Assembly (NCBI GenBank): GCA_905181715.1
Contig: CAJIYT010000041.1
Location: 1 to 36,216, forward strand
Direction of reading: 5' to 3'
DNA: 36,216 bases
Origin: an uncultured Candidatus Poseidoniales archaeon
Lineage (GTDB): Archaea; Thermoplasmatota; Poseidoniia; Poseidoniales; Poseidoniaceae
The translations under genes were made by a program, and so were the position numbers. The notes under the pieces were generated by a model, which worked only from the letters and a program-made list of their open reading frames with translations, did not search any database and was not told where the DNA came from. Shown here in pieces: positions 15,878-24,608 of this stretch. Each line of letters begins with the position of its first letter. Position 1 is the stretch's first letter.

Positions 15878-16834
15878 TCATTCCTCGAGTCTTGCAATCA
15901 AATCTGCTTTCTTACCAGATACCGGTTTGCCAGCCTCTTTGAGCAGGTCCTTGAGTTCAGCGACCTTCATCGATGAATAATCAGGAGCCGCTGTTTCAGG
16001 TTTAGGCTCTTCAGCTTTCTTCTTATCAGTGGTTTTCTCAGAGATTGACTCCATGGCTTCGGCTGCAGCGAGAATACTTCCTTCTTCGCTTGCATCCTCA
16101 TCGACTGCGCCTTCTTCCTCAGCTGCAACAGTAGCTAGTGCTGCTGCTTTCTTAGCTTTGAGTTCTGCATCAGCACGTGCTTCATCACCGTGGATGTCAT
16201 CTAAGCTTGGTCCTCTCTTAGAAGTCACTCCAGACTGGAGAAGTTGGCTCTTGCGGATAACACAAGTACGCATTGGGTAAATTGGTTTGATGACCTTTAG
16301 CAGGTCTACTTCAAGCGACCCATCGAGGATTGCTTGCTGTAATTTAGCGTAGGTATTCTTAGCGCCGAATGCGATCATCATATCCTGGGCCTTAATGCGA
16401 ACTGCGCTCTTGACACTGGATTGGATTCTGCGTTCGGTAATCATCAGAGTTTTGATCCTAATGAGATAGCCATCGGTGGTGATGATATCAACAATGGTGT
16501 CTATCTTACCACGGTAGCGACGTATCTGTCGGCGGGTGTGGTCGGATTGGTGCGCATGACCAATAAACATGGTCAATGCATCCTGTCCAACAATCTCGTT
16601 CACACGGAATCTTAAGATTACGTGCATCTTGGTGAAGTCACCATTGAATTCTTGTTGAGTCATTTCATAGATTCTGCCTATAATCTGCTCATCGGTCTCG
16701 CCCAAGGTTTCGCCGATTTTCTGGAAGTTCCAGGGATATCTAGGCGCTCGGATGGTAAACCATCTCTTCATTCGCCACTTGTCACGCTGCTTACGTGCTG
16801 CTACACGTGCTTTCATTCCCTTCTTTGCTGCCAT
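15878..16834 (-). CDS. 30S ribosomal protein eS1 (S3Ae) with C-terminal SAP domain
   Basis: Residues 1-210 are a typical archaeal eS1/S3Ae (KWRMKRWFTIRAPR, then MHVILRFRVNEIVGQDALTM, RRQIRRYRGKIDTIVDI, IKPIYPMRTCVIRKS), a small-subunit protein near the mRNA exit. Known archaeal S3Ae proteins are about 200-240 residues; this one has 318. Residues 215-280 are a Lys/Ala then Glu/Ala-rich linker, and residues 285-318 (SSMKVAELKDLLKEAGKPVS and following) are a SAP helix-turn-helix, normally a DNA/RNA-binding module. The frame is open and in one piece, so this is a real fusion and not a second gene. It heads a unit with the phosphorylase and MazG-like genes. Its leader may hold a small hairpin (see separate entry). 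Confidence 0.93.
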   Translation of the reverse strand: MAAKKGMKARVAARKQRDKWRMKRWFTIRAPRYPWNFQKIGETLGETDEQIIGRIYEMTQQEFNGDFTKMHVILRFRVNEIVGQDALTMFIGHAHQSDHTRRQIRRYRGKIDTIVDIITTDGYLIRIKTLMITERRIQSSVKSAVRIKAQDMMIAFGAKNTYAKLQQAILDGSLEVDLLKVIKPIYPMRTCVIRKSQLLQSGVTSKRGPSLDDIHGDEARADAELKAKKAAALATVAAEEEGAVDEDASEEGSILAAAEAMESISEKTTDKKKAEEPKPETAAPDYSSMKVAELKDLLKEAGKPVSGKKADLIARLEE

Positions 16835-16855
16835 TGAATCTCAACCTTGGGTCTT

Positions 16856-16871
16856 GTGGGGGCTACCCCAC
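16856..16871 (-). promoter_or_regulatory. hairpin in the eS1 mRNA leader
   Basis: GTGGGG and CCCCAC pair around a four-base loop, 21 bases ahead of the eS1 ATG. A TATA-like ATATAC (about 16894-16902 on the minus strand) would place the transcript start close to position 16870, so the hairpin would sit at the very 5' end of the mRNA. It could be a leader element for autoregulation of the ribosomal protein, which is an inference. Confidence 0.35.
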
Positions 16872-16934
16872 TTGCAAGGCGCCGTCTCTGCTGATGTATA
16901 TCAATGAGAGGGATGTGAAGCGAATGCTTCGACA

Positions 16935-17930
16935 TCACCAACCACGTTCATCTAGCCTCACTTCAAGGCTATCTAACTCATCGCCTTTCATCGCTTCACC
17001 GACCATCATACCCATGGCTTCGGCAACCTTGTCCGGATCATCATAGTGTGCTGTTGCTAGCACAATCGCATCAGCCATAGTTTCTGGGTCTTCGGATTTG
17101 AAGATGCCAGAGCCGACGAAAACACCGTCCATACCCATCTGCATCATCAACGAAGCGTCAGCTGGTGTTGCGATACCACCTGCGGAGAAGGTAACCACTG
17201 GAAGCCGTCCCATACGGGCGACCTCTTCGAGTATCTCTTTGACCTGCGCGTGCATCTCATCGTCGATTGCACCGAATGGAGTCATCAAATATTCACCGGG
17301 TAATTCAGAGCGAGTGGAAAGAACCCTGAAGCGTTCAATGATGATGTCGGCTGCTTGATCCATCGCCGCATCATCTAGAGTCTGCACTTGTCGGATTTCT
17401 TGCTCAATCAACCGAGCATGGGTAACCGCTGCAACCACATTTCCGGTTCCAGCTTCCCCTTTGGTACGAATCATCGCTGCACCCTCGTAAATACGACGGA
17501 CCGCCTCACCCAAATGGGTAGCTCCACAGACGAATGGGATGTCCATAGATTTCTTATCGATGTGGAAAAAGGGATCTGCTGGAGTTAAGACTTCAGATTC
17601 ATCGACCATATCGACACCGAGGGCTTGTAGAACCTGGGCCTCTCCCTGATGACCAATGCGTGATTTAGCCATTACTGGGATAGAGGTGCAATCAATGATT
17701 CCGGTTATCATATCCGGATGCGAGGTTCTCGCAACGCCACCGACCTTACGGATATCTGCTGGGACTCTTTCGAGAGCCATAACCGAAACCGCTCCGGCAT
17801 CCTCGGCTATTGCCGCTTGCTCAGGAGTAACTACGTCCATGATAACACCACCTTTCTGCATGCGGGCAAAGCCACGCTTGAGAAGATCGGTGCCATGACG
17901 TAATTCTGAGACATCTGTCGGTAATGACAT
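16935..17930 (-). CDS. pdxS: pyridoxal 5'-phosphate synthase, PdxS subunit
   Basis: PdxS builds pyridoxal 5'-phosphate from ribose 5-phosphate, glyceraldehyde 3-phosphate and ammonia supplied by PdxT. The 331-residue product has the family blocks: [29 protein letters not shown], the imine-forming Lys89 in VMAKSRIGH, the second Lys157 in [10 protein letters not shown], and the phosphate site [14 protein letters not shown] with VFVGSGIF. The length is that of archaeal members, slightly longer than in bacteria. The start at [14 protein letters not shown] is chosen on homology; the frame opens 12 codons earlier. PdxT is not in the window. The upstream region is AT-rich with a direct repeat. Confidence 0.95.
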   Translation of the reverse strand: MSLPTDVSELRHGTDLLKRGFARMQKGGVIMDVVTPEQAAIAEDAGAVSVMALERVPADIRKVGGVARTSHPDMITGIIDCTSIPVMAKSRIGHQGEAQVLQALGVDMVDESEVLTPADPFFHIDKKSMDIPFVCGATHLGEAVRRIYEGAAMIRTKGEAGTGNVVAAVTHARLIEQEIRQVQTLDDAAMDQAADIIIERFRVLSTRSELPGEYLMTPFGAIDDEMHAQVKEILEEVARMGRLPVVTFSAGGIATPADASLMMQMGMDGVFVGSGIFKSEDPETMADAIVLATAHYDDPDKVAEAMGMMVGEAMKGDELDSLEVRLDERGW

Positions 17931-18049
17931 TGTAACCGGCCAGCCCAAAGGCCGACCCCTCATCAAACCTGCTCACAAATATGTACTCACAAAGTCACAG
18001 ATTTTAGGCAAGAAATGAAATTCAAATAAATAATTTACAACCAATCAGA

Positions 18050-18086
18050 ATTAATGATAATAGCAATTAACTATGATTAATGATAA
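18050..18086. repeat. direct repeat ATTAATGATAA x2 in AT-rich spacer
   Basis: The 11-mer ATTAATGATAA occurs at 18050-18060 and 18076-18086, starts 26 bases apart, in a very AT-rich stretch of about 150 bases between the ferredoxin and pdxS genes. On the minus strand this region must hold the end of the ferredoxin transcript (T-rich) and the pdxS promoter (a TATA-like ATTTATTT occurs near 18030). The repeat may be a regulator site or a low-complexity accident. Confidence 0.35.
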
Positions 18087-18119
18087 CAAATAAAGTCTAC
18101 ATTGACTATAATTCGGTAT

Positions 18120-18395
18120 TCAATCGCCAAGTACTGGTGAATCGCCCGTTGCAATTTCTGCATCAACTGATTCTCTTTCGTTACGCTCGATCCAATGTTC
18201 CTCGTCATCGGGCACATCGGTATCAGTGAAAATCGCATCTACTGGACACTCGGGAATACAAGCACCACAATCGATGCACTCATCGGGATCTATGACCAAA
18301 TAAGTAGCTACTTCTCTAAATGCCTCGACTGGACAAACAGCCACGCATTCTTGATACTTGTGATCTACGCATGTGGAAGTTACTACGTGTGTCAT
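18120..18395 (-). CDS. seven-iron ferredoxin (3Fe-4S / 4Fe-4S)
   Basis: The 91-residue protein is a low-potential electron carrier of the FdxA type. The first cluster site has the spacing [14 protein letters not shown] (Cys9, Cys17, Cys21), which lacks one ligand and so suggests a 3Fe-4S cluster. The second site [12 protein letters not shown] supplies four Cys (40, 43, 46, 50) for a 4Fe-4S cluster. An acidic tail of about 35 residues follows. The ATG has AGGTGA at a good distance. It lies 12 bases behind the PF01877 RNA-binding gene and is probably co-transcribed with it. Confidence 0.9.
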   Translation of the reverse strand: MTHVVTSTCVDHKYQECVAVCPVEAFREVATYLVIDPDECIDCGACIPECPVDAIFTDTDVPDDEEHWIERNERESVDAEIATGDSPVLGD

Positions 18396-18407
18396 TATTT
18401 CACCTGT

Positions 18408-18908
18408 TCATCCGATTGTGTCGTTGTATAAATCACTGTCTCTCACACCACCATCTTCAGGTAGGCCCAAGCGTAGTGCTTCTTCACGGGCATGAGCCAA
18501 TGTTTCTCTAGCTACTTCAATACTATCGTCACCGGGATAAACCTCAAATTTTGTCTTCCCTTTGACGGTTGCTTTCCGACCTGGCTTGGTGATTCTGATA
18601 CGACCCGCAATCAATTCTAGTAGGTCAAGACGGAGATGTAGTTCATTGTCTTCTGTAATTCTCTCAGTGATTTCCTCACTCAATAATTCCAAAGCGTCTG
18701 GTCCGAGGCGTGCCAAAGACTTAGTTGCCTTTCCTGAACGCTTGAAAGAGGCTTCAATTAAATGAATTACCGTACCGTGATGAGATTGGCTTTCCTCGAT
18801 AGAAACCGCCTCTTCATCACCCACTAGCCAACACATGGCATCTGCTAGGACTTTATCATCGCAAAGACCACTTGAGGTAGCAATCCAAGTGATGTGATGC
18901 ACTCCCAT
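18408..18908 (-). CDS. archaeal RNA-binding protein (PF01877 family)
   Basis: The product matches the archaeal RNA_binding family PF01877: VHHITWIATSSGLCDDKVLA at the start, then HHGTVIHLIEASFKRSGKAT and SLARLGPDALELLSEEITER, and the dimer strand LHLRLDLLELIAGRIRI. These small proteins are thought to bind RNA; a precise role is not established. The 166-residue form starting MGVHH is chosen because the family begins close to this strand. The frame opens 19 codons earlier, and there is no ribosome binding site at either Met, so the start is uncertain. The ferredoxin gene follows after 12 bases. Confidence 0.75.
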   Translation of the reverse strand: MGVHHITWIATSSGLCDDKVLADAMCWLVGDEEAVSIEESQSHHGTVIHLIEASFKRSGKATKSLARLGPDALELLSEEITERITEDNELHLRLDLLELIAGRIRITKPGRKATVKGKTKFEVYPGDDSIEVARETLAHAREEALRLGLPEDGGVRDSDLYNDTIG

Positions 18909-18997
18909 AACTCGTCGACAGTGGCATTCTCCTTGAGCATGTCGCAGCCAAACCAACAAGCGCATTGTTTATCGCATAATTGTAGTGAGAGGGAAAC

Positions 18998-20611
18998 ATG
19001 CAGTCTATGTCCACGGCGATGTTACTGGTCGCGCTGATGATGTCCGCAGGGCTTAGTGGTTGCTTTGGCGAAGAGGAAGATGGACCTTTGGATAGTTCTG
19101 ATCTTACAATTGCTGAGATAGATTCGCTCGAAGCCGGAACTTGGCAAAAGGTCACACTGACCGCTAGTAAAGACCTAGCGGTTTACATTCCTTACTTCAT
19201 AATCGATGCTGGCTCTAACCGTGCTCAGAATGGAACGGTGTTGGATATGCAAGCCGGAGATTCCATCACCTTGCAATGGTTATTACCACCACGTAACAAT
19301 GAATCTTTACTCTTGATAGGAGAATATGGCCGCAACGCCTGGCCAATGAGAGCATCTACTCAATCATGGAGTGATTGGGTGGATAATCGCGGCATGGGTT
19401 CTGCGGTTCAAACAACTGAAAACCTTGACCCTGAAGGGCTCTGGCGCTGGTTGACCGCTGGTTCAGATAATGGAGGAGATGTTGCAGTCAAATCAATGAA
19501 AGCAACTAGACCTTTTCGAGCTGATTTAGGCGCCGACCAAGGAGTGGGAGCCAGCGATGGCTGGGTCGATGGCCGTTCGGTTTACGAGTGGGTAGAATTC
19601 ATCACCGATGAAACACCTTGTGACGATACACCGTTAAACCCTACTTGTGGACCGGATTTAGCAGAAGGTTATCTTGACCGTTGGATTGGTAATGGAAACG
19701 GAGCTTACGAACATGCAATCGCATATTTTGAAGGTGTCATGAAGGGCTATGGATTACGTACAGAAGTTCACCGTTTCCAAACAGGTACTCTGTGGGCGGT
19801 CAATATCTGCGGCTACAAAGATGGAACAATGTTCCCCGATGAGTGGTTGGTCTTTGGTGGACACTTCGATATCGCCCCTTATGCAACACCTCCAACAGCA
19901 GTGATACCTGGACTCGAACAACAGGGATATGGCACTAGAACCGGTGCTTATGACAATACTGCAGGGTCTTCGATGGTACTTACAACAGCAGGTGCATTAG
20001 CCGATTTTGATGCTCGCAGAACTATGGTATTCTGTTTGTGGTCTTCGGAAGAAGAGGGACTATGGGGTTCATCGGCATTTGCCGGAGACCTACCTAGTGG
20101 AGTGACCGTTTCCAATTATCTCAATCTCGACATGGCGGGAATTAATTACCCCGGTGATTATGCACTATCGGTATACCTTGGACCAGATGGAACTGGTGAT
20201 GTAATCGACCAACCTGGGATGTATCATCTTGCAGAATGGATTGGTTCAGATGCTCTTGATCTCGCATATCAAATTGAAAGAGGAGAAGCGGAATGGGCAG
20301 CTGTAGGAGAAAATCCTCTTTGGCAAGACCAATATGAGGACATGGTTGCAATCTATGAATCTCCAACAGCGAGAAGTGACCACGATTCTTTCCAACAGAT
20401 TGGAGTTGCTACGTTAGGTTGGAATGGAGTGGTAGATGGCTACCCCTGCTATCACAAAACCTGTGATAAATTAGAAACAATGCAAGGCTACATGGATACT
20501 GATGATGCTACAGGAGAAGCAAATCTAGTCCATTCGTGGGACATTGTCACATGGTGGGCTGTATTCGCCTTTTTGCACATGGATCAAGTCCCTGTGCCAA
20601 ATGAATTGTGA
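18998..20611 (+). CDS. M28-family zinc peptidase lipoprotein
   Basis: The 537-residue protein has a lipoprotein signal with lipobox LSGC (Cys22) and an acidic spacer (FGEEEDGP). Residues 40-160 form a beta-rich domain of unknown type. Residues 230-535 are an M28 aminopeptidase-type catalytic domain with the two-zinc ligands in place: His289 (FGGHFD), Asp319 (AYDNTAGSS), the Glu pair 351-352 (WSSEEEGLWGS), Asp378 (LNLDMAG) and His486 (CYHKTCDK); SDHDSFQQIGV is also typical. It would trim peptides at the cell surface, fitting protein scavenging. GAGGG lies ahead of the ATG. It is divergent from the RNA-binding gene and ends three bases from a convergent stop. Confidence 0.9.
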   Translation: MQSMSTAMLLVALMMSAGLSGCFGEEEDGPLDSSDLTIAEIDSLEAGTWQKVTLTASKDLAVYIPYFIIDAGSNRAQNGTVLDMQAGDSITLQWLLPPRNNESLLLIGEYGRNAWPMRASTQSWSDWVDNRGMGSAVQTTENLDPEGLWRWLTAGSDNGGDVAVKSMKATRPFRADLGADQGVGASDGWVDGRSVYEWVEFITDETPCDDTPLNPTCGPDLAEGYLDRWIGNGNGAYEHAIAYFEGVMKGYGLRTEVHRFQTGTLWAVNICGYKDGTMFPDEWLVFGGHFDIAPYATPPTAVIPGLEQQGYGTRTGAYDNTAGSSMVLTTAGALADFDARRTMVFCLWSSEEEGLWGSSAFAGDLPSGVTVSNYLNLDMAGINYPGDYALSVYLGPDGTGDVIDQPGMYHLAEWIGSDALDLAYQIERGEAEWAAVGENPLWQDQYEDMVAIYESPTARSDHDSFQQIGVATLGWNGVVDGYPCYHKTCDKLETMQGYMDTDDATGEANLVHSWDIVTWWAVFAFLHMDQVPVPNEL

Positions 20612-20614
20612 ATC

Positions 20615-20854
20615 TTAATCCAGTGGGCTTGGAACTCCCTTCTCGCCCAAGGTCCAACGTAAGGTCTTGACAACTCCTTCCAGAGCTTTGTAATTACGGG
20701 CGGCCTCTTTCATGCCATCACGGTCACCGTCTTTCTGACATTGAGCAAACCAAGATTTCCATTCAGACAGTCTGTCGACTGCATTTTCGAGCATGGTCTC
20801 GATTTCGCTCCAACTGCGGTCATATGAACGCTCAACAGTGCCCTTACCCGCCAT
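20615..20854 (-). CDS. small helical protein, unknown
   Basis: The 79-residue product is charged and helical (RSWSEIETMLENAVDRLSEW, then NYKALEGVVKTLRWTL), with two Trp-rich amphipathic helices and no membrane segment. I recognise no family. A TATA-like TTTGATAAAG on the minus strand is centred about 27 bases ahead of the ATG and there is no ribosome binding site, so it appears to be a single leaderless gene. Only three bases separate its stop from that of the convergent M28 peptidase gene. Confidence 0.65.
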   Translation of the reverse strand: MAGKGTVERSYDRSWSEIETMLENAVDRLSEWKSWFAQCQKDGDRDGMKEAARNYKALEGVVKTLRWTLGEKGVPSPLD

Positions 20855-20932
20855 ATTTATCGGGCCCTACGCTACCCTTTATCAAACAAGTGGTTGAAAT
20901 GATTAATCTTTACAGTCAAATGAAGATTTATT

Positions 20933-22015
20933 CTATTGACTTTCCGCTGGTAGGCGATGGTTGGTAAGTTTCTTTGATTGGATGTCCTGTTGGTCACCAA
21001 TTACCATTGCACTTAAATCGGAATCTATGATGATACAGGATTCTCCAATCACACTACCGATGATATTTCCATCGATATTACAGCCGCTCATCACTAAACT
21101 ATTTTTGACAGATGATTTACTAGAGACATTGCAGTTAGAAAGAATCACACTACGCTCTATTTCTCCAGAGACATTGCTGCCTTTGGCGATAAATGAGCCG
21201 TCACTAAGTACCTCTCCTTCGGGCATAGGAAACGGTAGTGAATCTCGCATCTCGATAAGTGCTCGCTGAGCATTGAGTAATTCCAAAGGATGGCCTACAT
21301 CATACCAAATACCCTCAACCGTCTTGGCATACATCGGCATTCCCAATTCTAGGACACGGGGGAATAATTGCTTACTAAAATCATATTTCTCGCCCTCGGG
21401 CACCATCTGCAAGACCTCGGGTTCGATGATATAGAGTCCAGCATTGATGACGTTCGAGAATGCTTCTTCAGGGGTTGGCTTTTCTTTGAAACGAGAAATA
21501 TATCCTTCCTTGAGTTCACCATTTACCTCACCACCTGGGCTGCCACTCAAACCGACGATACCATACTCACATGGATCTTCTACCTGCCACAAAGCCATAG
21601 TAACCATCGCACCCTTTTCCTTGTGTAAACGCAAGAGTTCAGCGATGTCAAATGAGGCAACACTATCGCCAGAACCGACGACAAAAGTTTCGGTTAATCT
21701 ATCGGATAATAAGCGGACACTACCCGCTGTCCCCATCGGAGTATATTCTTGATTGATGGAGGCTTTGATCTCATGACTATTCCACGAATCAACATGCTTT
21801 GACATCACCTCGCCTTGAAAGCCAGTAGTGACAATGATATTCTCAATTCCGGCAGCAACCATTGCATCCTTGACATAATCAAGCACTGGGCGACCAAGAA
21901 CTTCAACCATCGGTTTAGGACGGTTCAAAGTAAGTGGCAATAGCCTAGTACCTCTGCCACCGGCCATTATTACGCCGTGCAAAGGCTCACTTCCGAGTTC
22001 TTGATGCTGAAACAT
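20933..22015 (-). CDS. sugar-phosphate nucleotidyltransferase with C-terminal beta-helix
   Basis: The 360-residue enzyme has the NTP-binding signature MAGGRGTRLLPLTLNRPKPM (residues 17-36), VGSGDSVASFD for the metal-binding Asp, and EYGIVGL, INAGLYIIEPEVL and WYDVGHP typical of mannose-1-phosphate guanylyltransferase and glucose-1-phosphate thymidylyl/uridylyltransferase. Residues about 265-340 are hexapeptide-like repeats of a left-handed beta-helix (SNVSGEIERSVILSNCNVSS). It makes an NDP-sugar for glycans or S-layer glycosylation; which sugar cannot be told. The start overlaps the coiled-coil gene's end by 29 bases, making it the last gene of the five-gene operon. Met17 is within the active site, so the upstream Met is required. 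Confidence 0.88.
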   Translation of the reverse strand: MFQHQELGSEPLHGVIMAGGRGTRLLPLTLNRPKPMVEVLGRPVLDYVKDAMVAAGIENIIVTTGFQGEVMSKHVDSWNSHEIKASINQEYTPMGTAGSVRLLSDRLTETFVVGSGDSVASFDIAELLRLHKEKGAMVTMALWQVEDPCEYGIVGLSGSPGGEVNGELKEGYISRFKEKPTPEEAFSNVINAGLYIIEPEVLQMVPEGEKYDFSKQLFPRVLELGMPMYAKTVEGIWYDVGHPLELLNAQRALIEMRDSLPFPMPEGEVLSDGSFIAKGSNVSGEIERSVILSNCNVSSKSSVKNSLVMSGCNIDGNIIGSVIGESCIIIDSDLSAMVIGDQQDIQSKKLTNHRLPAESQ

Positions 22016-22991
22016 CTATTCGACGCATCTGTTTCTTTCGCGATGATCCACGCTTTACGACTCGACCTTCGTCGCCATCCATCGTCCCACCAAAAGTGAG
22101 AGAGCCACTATCTAGTAATGTATCGACCAAGGCTTTTGCCACATCTTCGGATTCAGCACCTGTCTTCATAATTTCCTTGATAGAATCGTTATGTTCAGAC
22201 ATCCAGGATTCACGTTCGACCCGAGCCATTTTGAGTTTGTCTCTTGCTTCGTTTACTTCATCCATCATCTTGACTATTTTTTGGTGGACCTCGTCGGCTT
22301 TTTCCTTGCATGCCATAAACTCATTATGGAATCTATCGCCTTCGGATTTGAGGAAATCACGGTGAGCGAACAATGCATCGAGATCTTTGGAAGCAACCTT
22401 GGCTCGATCCACTGCTTCAATCATTGATTGATGAGCAGCATCAGCTTCAACCTTGAGAGTCTTTATGGCCTCATCACGATTTGAAAGATCGACTTTGATA
22501 ACTTCCATCTCCTCGACGTCTGGTTCCAATTCCTTCAGCCTTCTCCGCATGCGTTTTAGGCTCTCCATGGTCTCTTTCTCCTTCTTAGGAGACATCCCAC
22601 CGCGGGTTTCGAAAACATGTTCCAGATTGTCTACTTCCGAACGCAATTTATTGTATTCGAAGGCAGCAGATTTACTATCTTTCCCTACATCACGCTGTGA
22701 TTTAGATTGGCCAATCAAATCCTTTATTTGTGCTTGAATAGCGTTTCGGCGCTCCTTAAATGCCTTGACTTCTGAGCGTATGGCTCTAACTTCTGCCAAA
22801 TCTAGATCTAATTTCTCGCGGTGCTCACGATATTGTGATTGAATATTGTTACGCTTGTCGGCCGAACGCTTGGCCTCATCATGATGCGCATTACGAAAAT
22901 CCCGCAACTTACGAACCTTGGACTCCATCGCATGCAGGTGATCACGTAGATCTGCATCGGGTTGTTCTTCCTCAGCGGATGGTTTGCGCAT
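21987..22991 (-). CDS. archaeal coiled-coil protein
   Basis: The 334-residue product is almost wholly helical with heptad-like repeats from about residue 15 to 270 (DLRDHLHAMESKVRKLRDFR, FKERRNAIQAQIKDLI, HRDFLKSEGDRFHNEFMA). It ends in a conserved-looking short motif (ALVDTLLDSGSLTFGG) and a basic tail (RGSSRKKQMRR). It resembles the family of archaeal coiled-coil proteins sometimes mislabelled phosphoserine phosphatase; their role is unknown, with SMC-like or ribosome-associated functions only suggested. The frame is open 60 codons further, but that part overlaps the end of the membrane-protein gene, so this Met is used. It is a likely distant paralogue of the coiled-coil genes at 27859 and 31939. 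Confidence 0.8.
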   Translation of the reverse strand: MRKPSAEEEQPDADLRDHLHAMESKVRKLRDFRNAHHDEAKRSADKRNNIQSQYREHREKLDLDLAEVRAIRSEVKAFKERRNAIQAQIKDLIGQSKSQRDVGKDSKSAAFEYNKLRSEVDNLEHVFETRGGMSPKKEKETMESLKRMRRRLKELEPDVEEMEVIKVDLSNRDEAIKTLKVEADAAHQSMIEAVDRAKVASKDLDALFAHRDFLKSEGDRFHNEFMACKEKADEVHQKIVKMMDEVNEARDKLKMARVERESWMSEHNDSIKEIMKTGAESEDVAKALVDTLLDSGSLTFGGTMDGDEGRVVKRGSSRKKQMRRIDVSASRTRK

Positions 22992-23040
22992 GATTACCGC
23001 AAGCGAGGGGAGGGTTTCAATTCTCTGTTCAGAGAACAGT

Positions 23041-24606
23041 CTATACTGTACCGAATAATTCAAGTATCTGCAGGATAATAGCGACACCAATTCCCAGTAA
23101 TCCGAGTGTAGTACAAGCCAATGAACTGGTATCTCTGACAAGTGATCTAAATTCAGAACGAACTCTGACATTTATCTGTCGCCCTTCGACTAAATCACCA
23201 GAGGGATCCTCAAGACGAATAGAAACGGTGGCCTCACCGTTATGTTCAGGCAAAAGAGTCTGCCAAGCCACAGTTCCGTTTAGCAAAAGATGGGATATTG
23301 CACCGATTTGGTCTTCATTTCCTCGAGTAGATATCGGCAGAGGACCATTGGGGTATCCGCTTGAACCACCTGGCTCAAGATGATATCTAATCGCCAGATC
23401 ATTTGGCCTGAAATCAGGCGATTGAACACGTAAAACAATATCGCGCGGCTTATCGGAAATATTATGGAAAAAGCAGAATAGATTCGCTCGATCGGTGACT
23501 ACGTTTTCCAAATCCACATCGAATAGAAGATTATCGCTTGGTGGCTTTCTGCCAACCGCAATATCTTGCTCCATTCGGTCGACCATACGATAGAAAGAAG
23601 GGCATCGCTCTGAAGTAATCTCAAAGAGTACCTCCCACATATCCTCGGTGAAAACATCGTGGTTAATGACGAAACCAACGCCAGAATCTTTGAGGACCTC
23701 ACTCAGTTCAAGCATCATTGTTTCACGATCGAGGTCGCCACGACGGCGACGATGCATGATGATGAGAAATCTTTCAACTGCCAATTCCCAAGAGATATCT
23801 GTTGCTAGATGATTTGATATCTCGATTAAGAAATCCTCGTAATCACTGCGTAGAAGGGGGTCCATGTGTGTACGCATTATCTCATTGAATACCATGTTTA
23901 GAGTAGAAGGGTGCATAGGTGGATCATATGCTGAGAGCATTCCAGATCTTTCGACCATGTGGAATTTATTTCGCCTAGTAAAGAGGTGTTGACCTACGGC
24001 AATACTGACTAGCGAGGTTGCACTGAGTATGCCTTTCTTACCGAATTGACTTGAGGTGCCAGCGAATATAACTGCCAGTGTGATGAAAAAAGCACCAATG
24101 CCGAGATAAACTATGACCGAATGACGATTCATCAAACCATTAATACGTCTTTTGAGGGAATCGTATCCGTGTAAGGAAGTAACAGGACGATTAGATAATT
24201 TTGAGCGCTCGACATGCATGAAAAAGATATCACGAGTAAGTAATGAGCGCCGTCGATGAACCATCAAACTGAGAATGAAACCAATGATGACCACCAAAGC
24301 CAATGCGGCCATAGTTGTTGAAAAATCGAAACCGAGTGCTGGCTCAATATTTACTAACCACCATGAAGGTGAAGGTCCAGCATATGCCCATGAAGAAAAG
24401 AGAAAAAGAATGATTACCGCTGGTAATATCAGAACTAAACGCAGACCCTCTGTAATGATTTGACGATCTATTGCAAAGAGTAGTTTCTCAGCTGCTTGCA
24501 ACTTTTCCAACTCGGCCACTGGGTCAACAGGAACCTCTTCGTTTATCGTTACCGCCTCGGTTTCTGTAACCGGTTCTAGTTCTTCATCAACTGTGTCTTC
24601 GGTCAT
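23041..24606 (-). CDS. multi-span membrane protein of unknown function
   Basis: The 521-residue product starts with an acidic cytoplasmic stretch (about 45 residues), then four hydrophobic segments near 56-76, 98-117, 164-183 and 192-208, a large soluble part (210-495), and a final helix at about 496-517. The soluble part includes a helical section (DYEDFLIEISNHLATDISWE) and a beta-rich section with VRVQSPDF-like strands that may be an Ig-type domain. I recognise no family. The ATG is chosen because AGAGGTG lies six bases ahead; a GTG three codons earlier sits inside that site. It starts two bases behind the DtxR-type regulator and is the third gene of the operon. Confidence 0.7.
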   Translation of the reverse strand: MTEDTVDEELEPVTETEAVTINEEVPVDPVAELEKLQAAEKLLFAIDRQIITEGLRLVLILPAVIILFLFSSWAYAGPSPSWWLVNIEPALGFDFSTTMAALALVVIIGFILSLMVHRRRSLLTRDIFFMHVERSKLSNRPVTSLHGYDSLKRRINGLMNRHSVIVYLGIGAFFITLAVIFAGTSSQFGKKGILSATSLVSIAVGQHLFTRRNKFHMVERSGMLSAYDPPMHPSTLNMVFNEIMRTHMDPLLRSDYEDFLIEISNHLATDISWELAVERFLIIMHRRRRGDLDRETMMLELSEVLKDSGVGFVINHDVFTEDMWEVLFEITSERCPSFYRMVDRMEQDIAVGRKPPSDNLLFDVDLENVVTDRANLFCFFHNISDKPRDIVLRVQSPDFRPNDLAIRYHLEPGGSSGYPNGPLPISTRGNEDQIGAISHLLLNGTVAWQTLLPEHNGEATVSIRLEDPSGDLVEGRQINVRVRSEFRSLVRDTSSLACTTLGLLGIGVAIILQILELFGTV

Positions 24607-24608
24607 AT

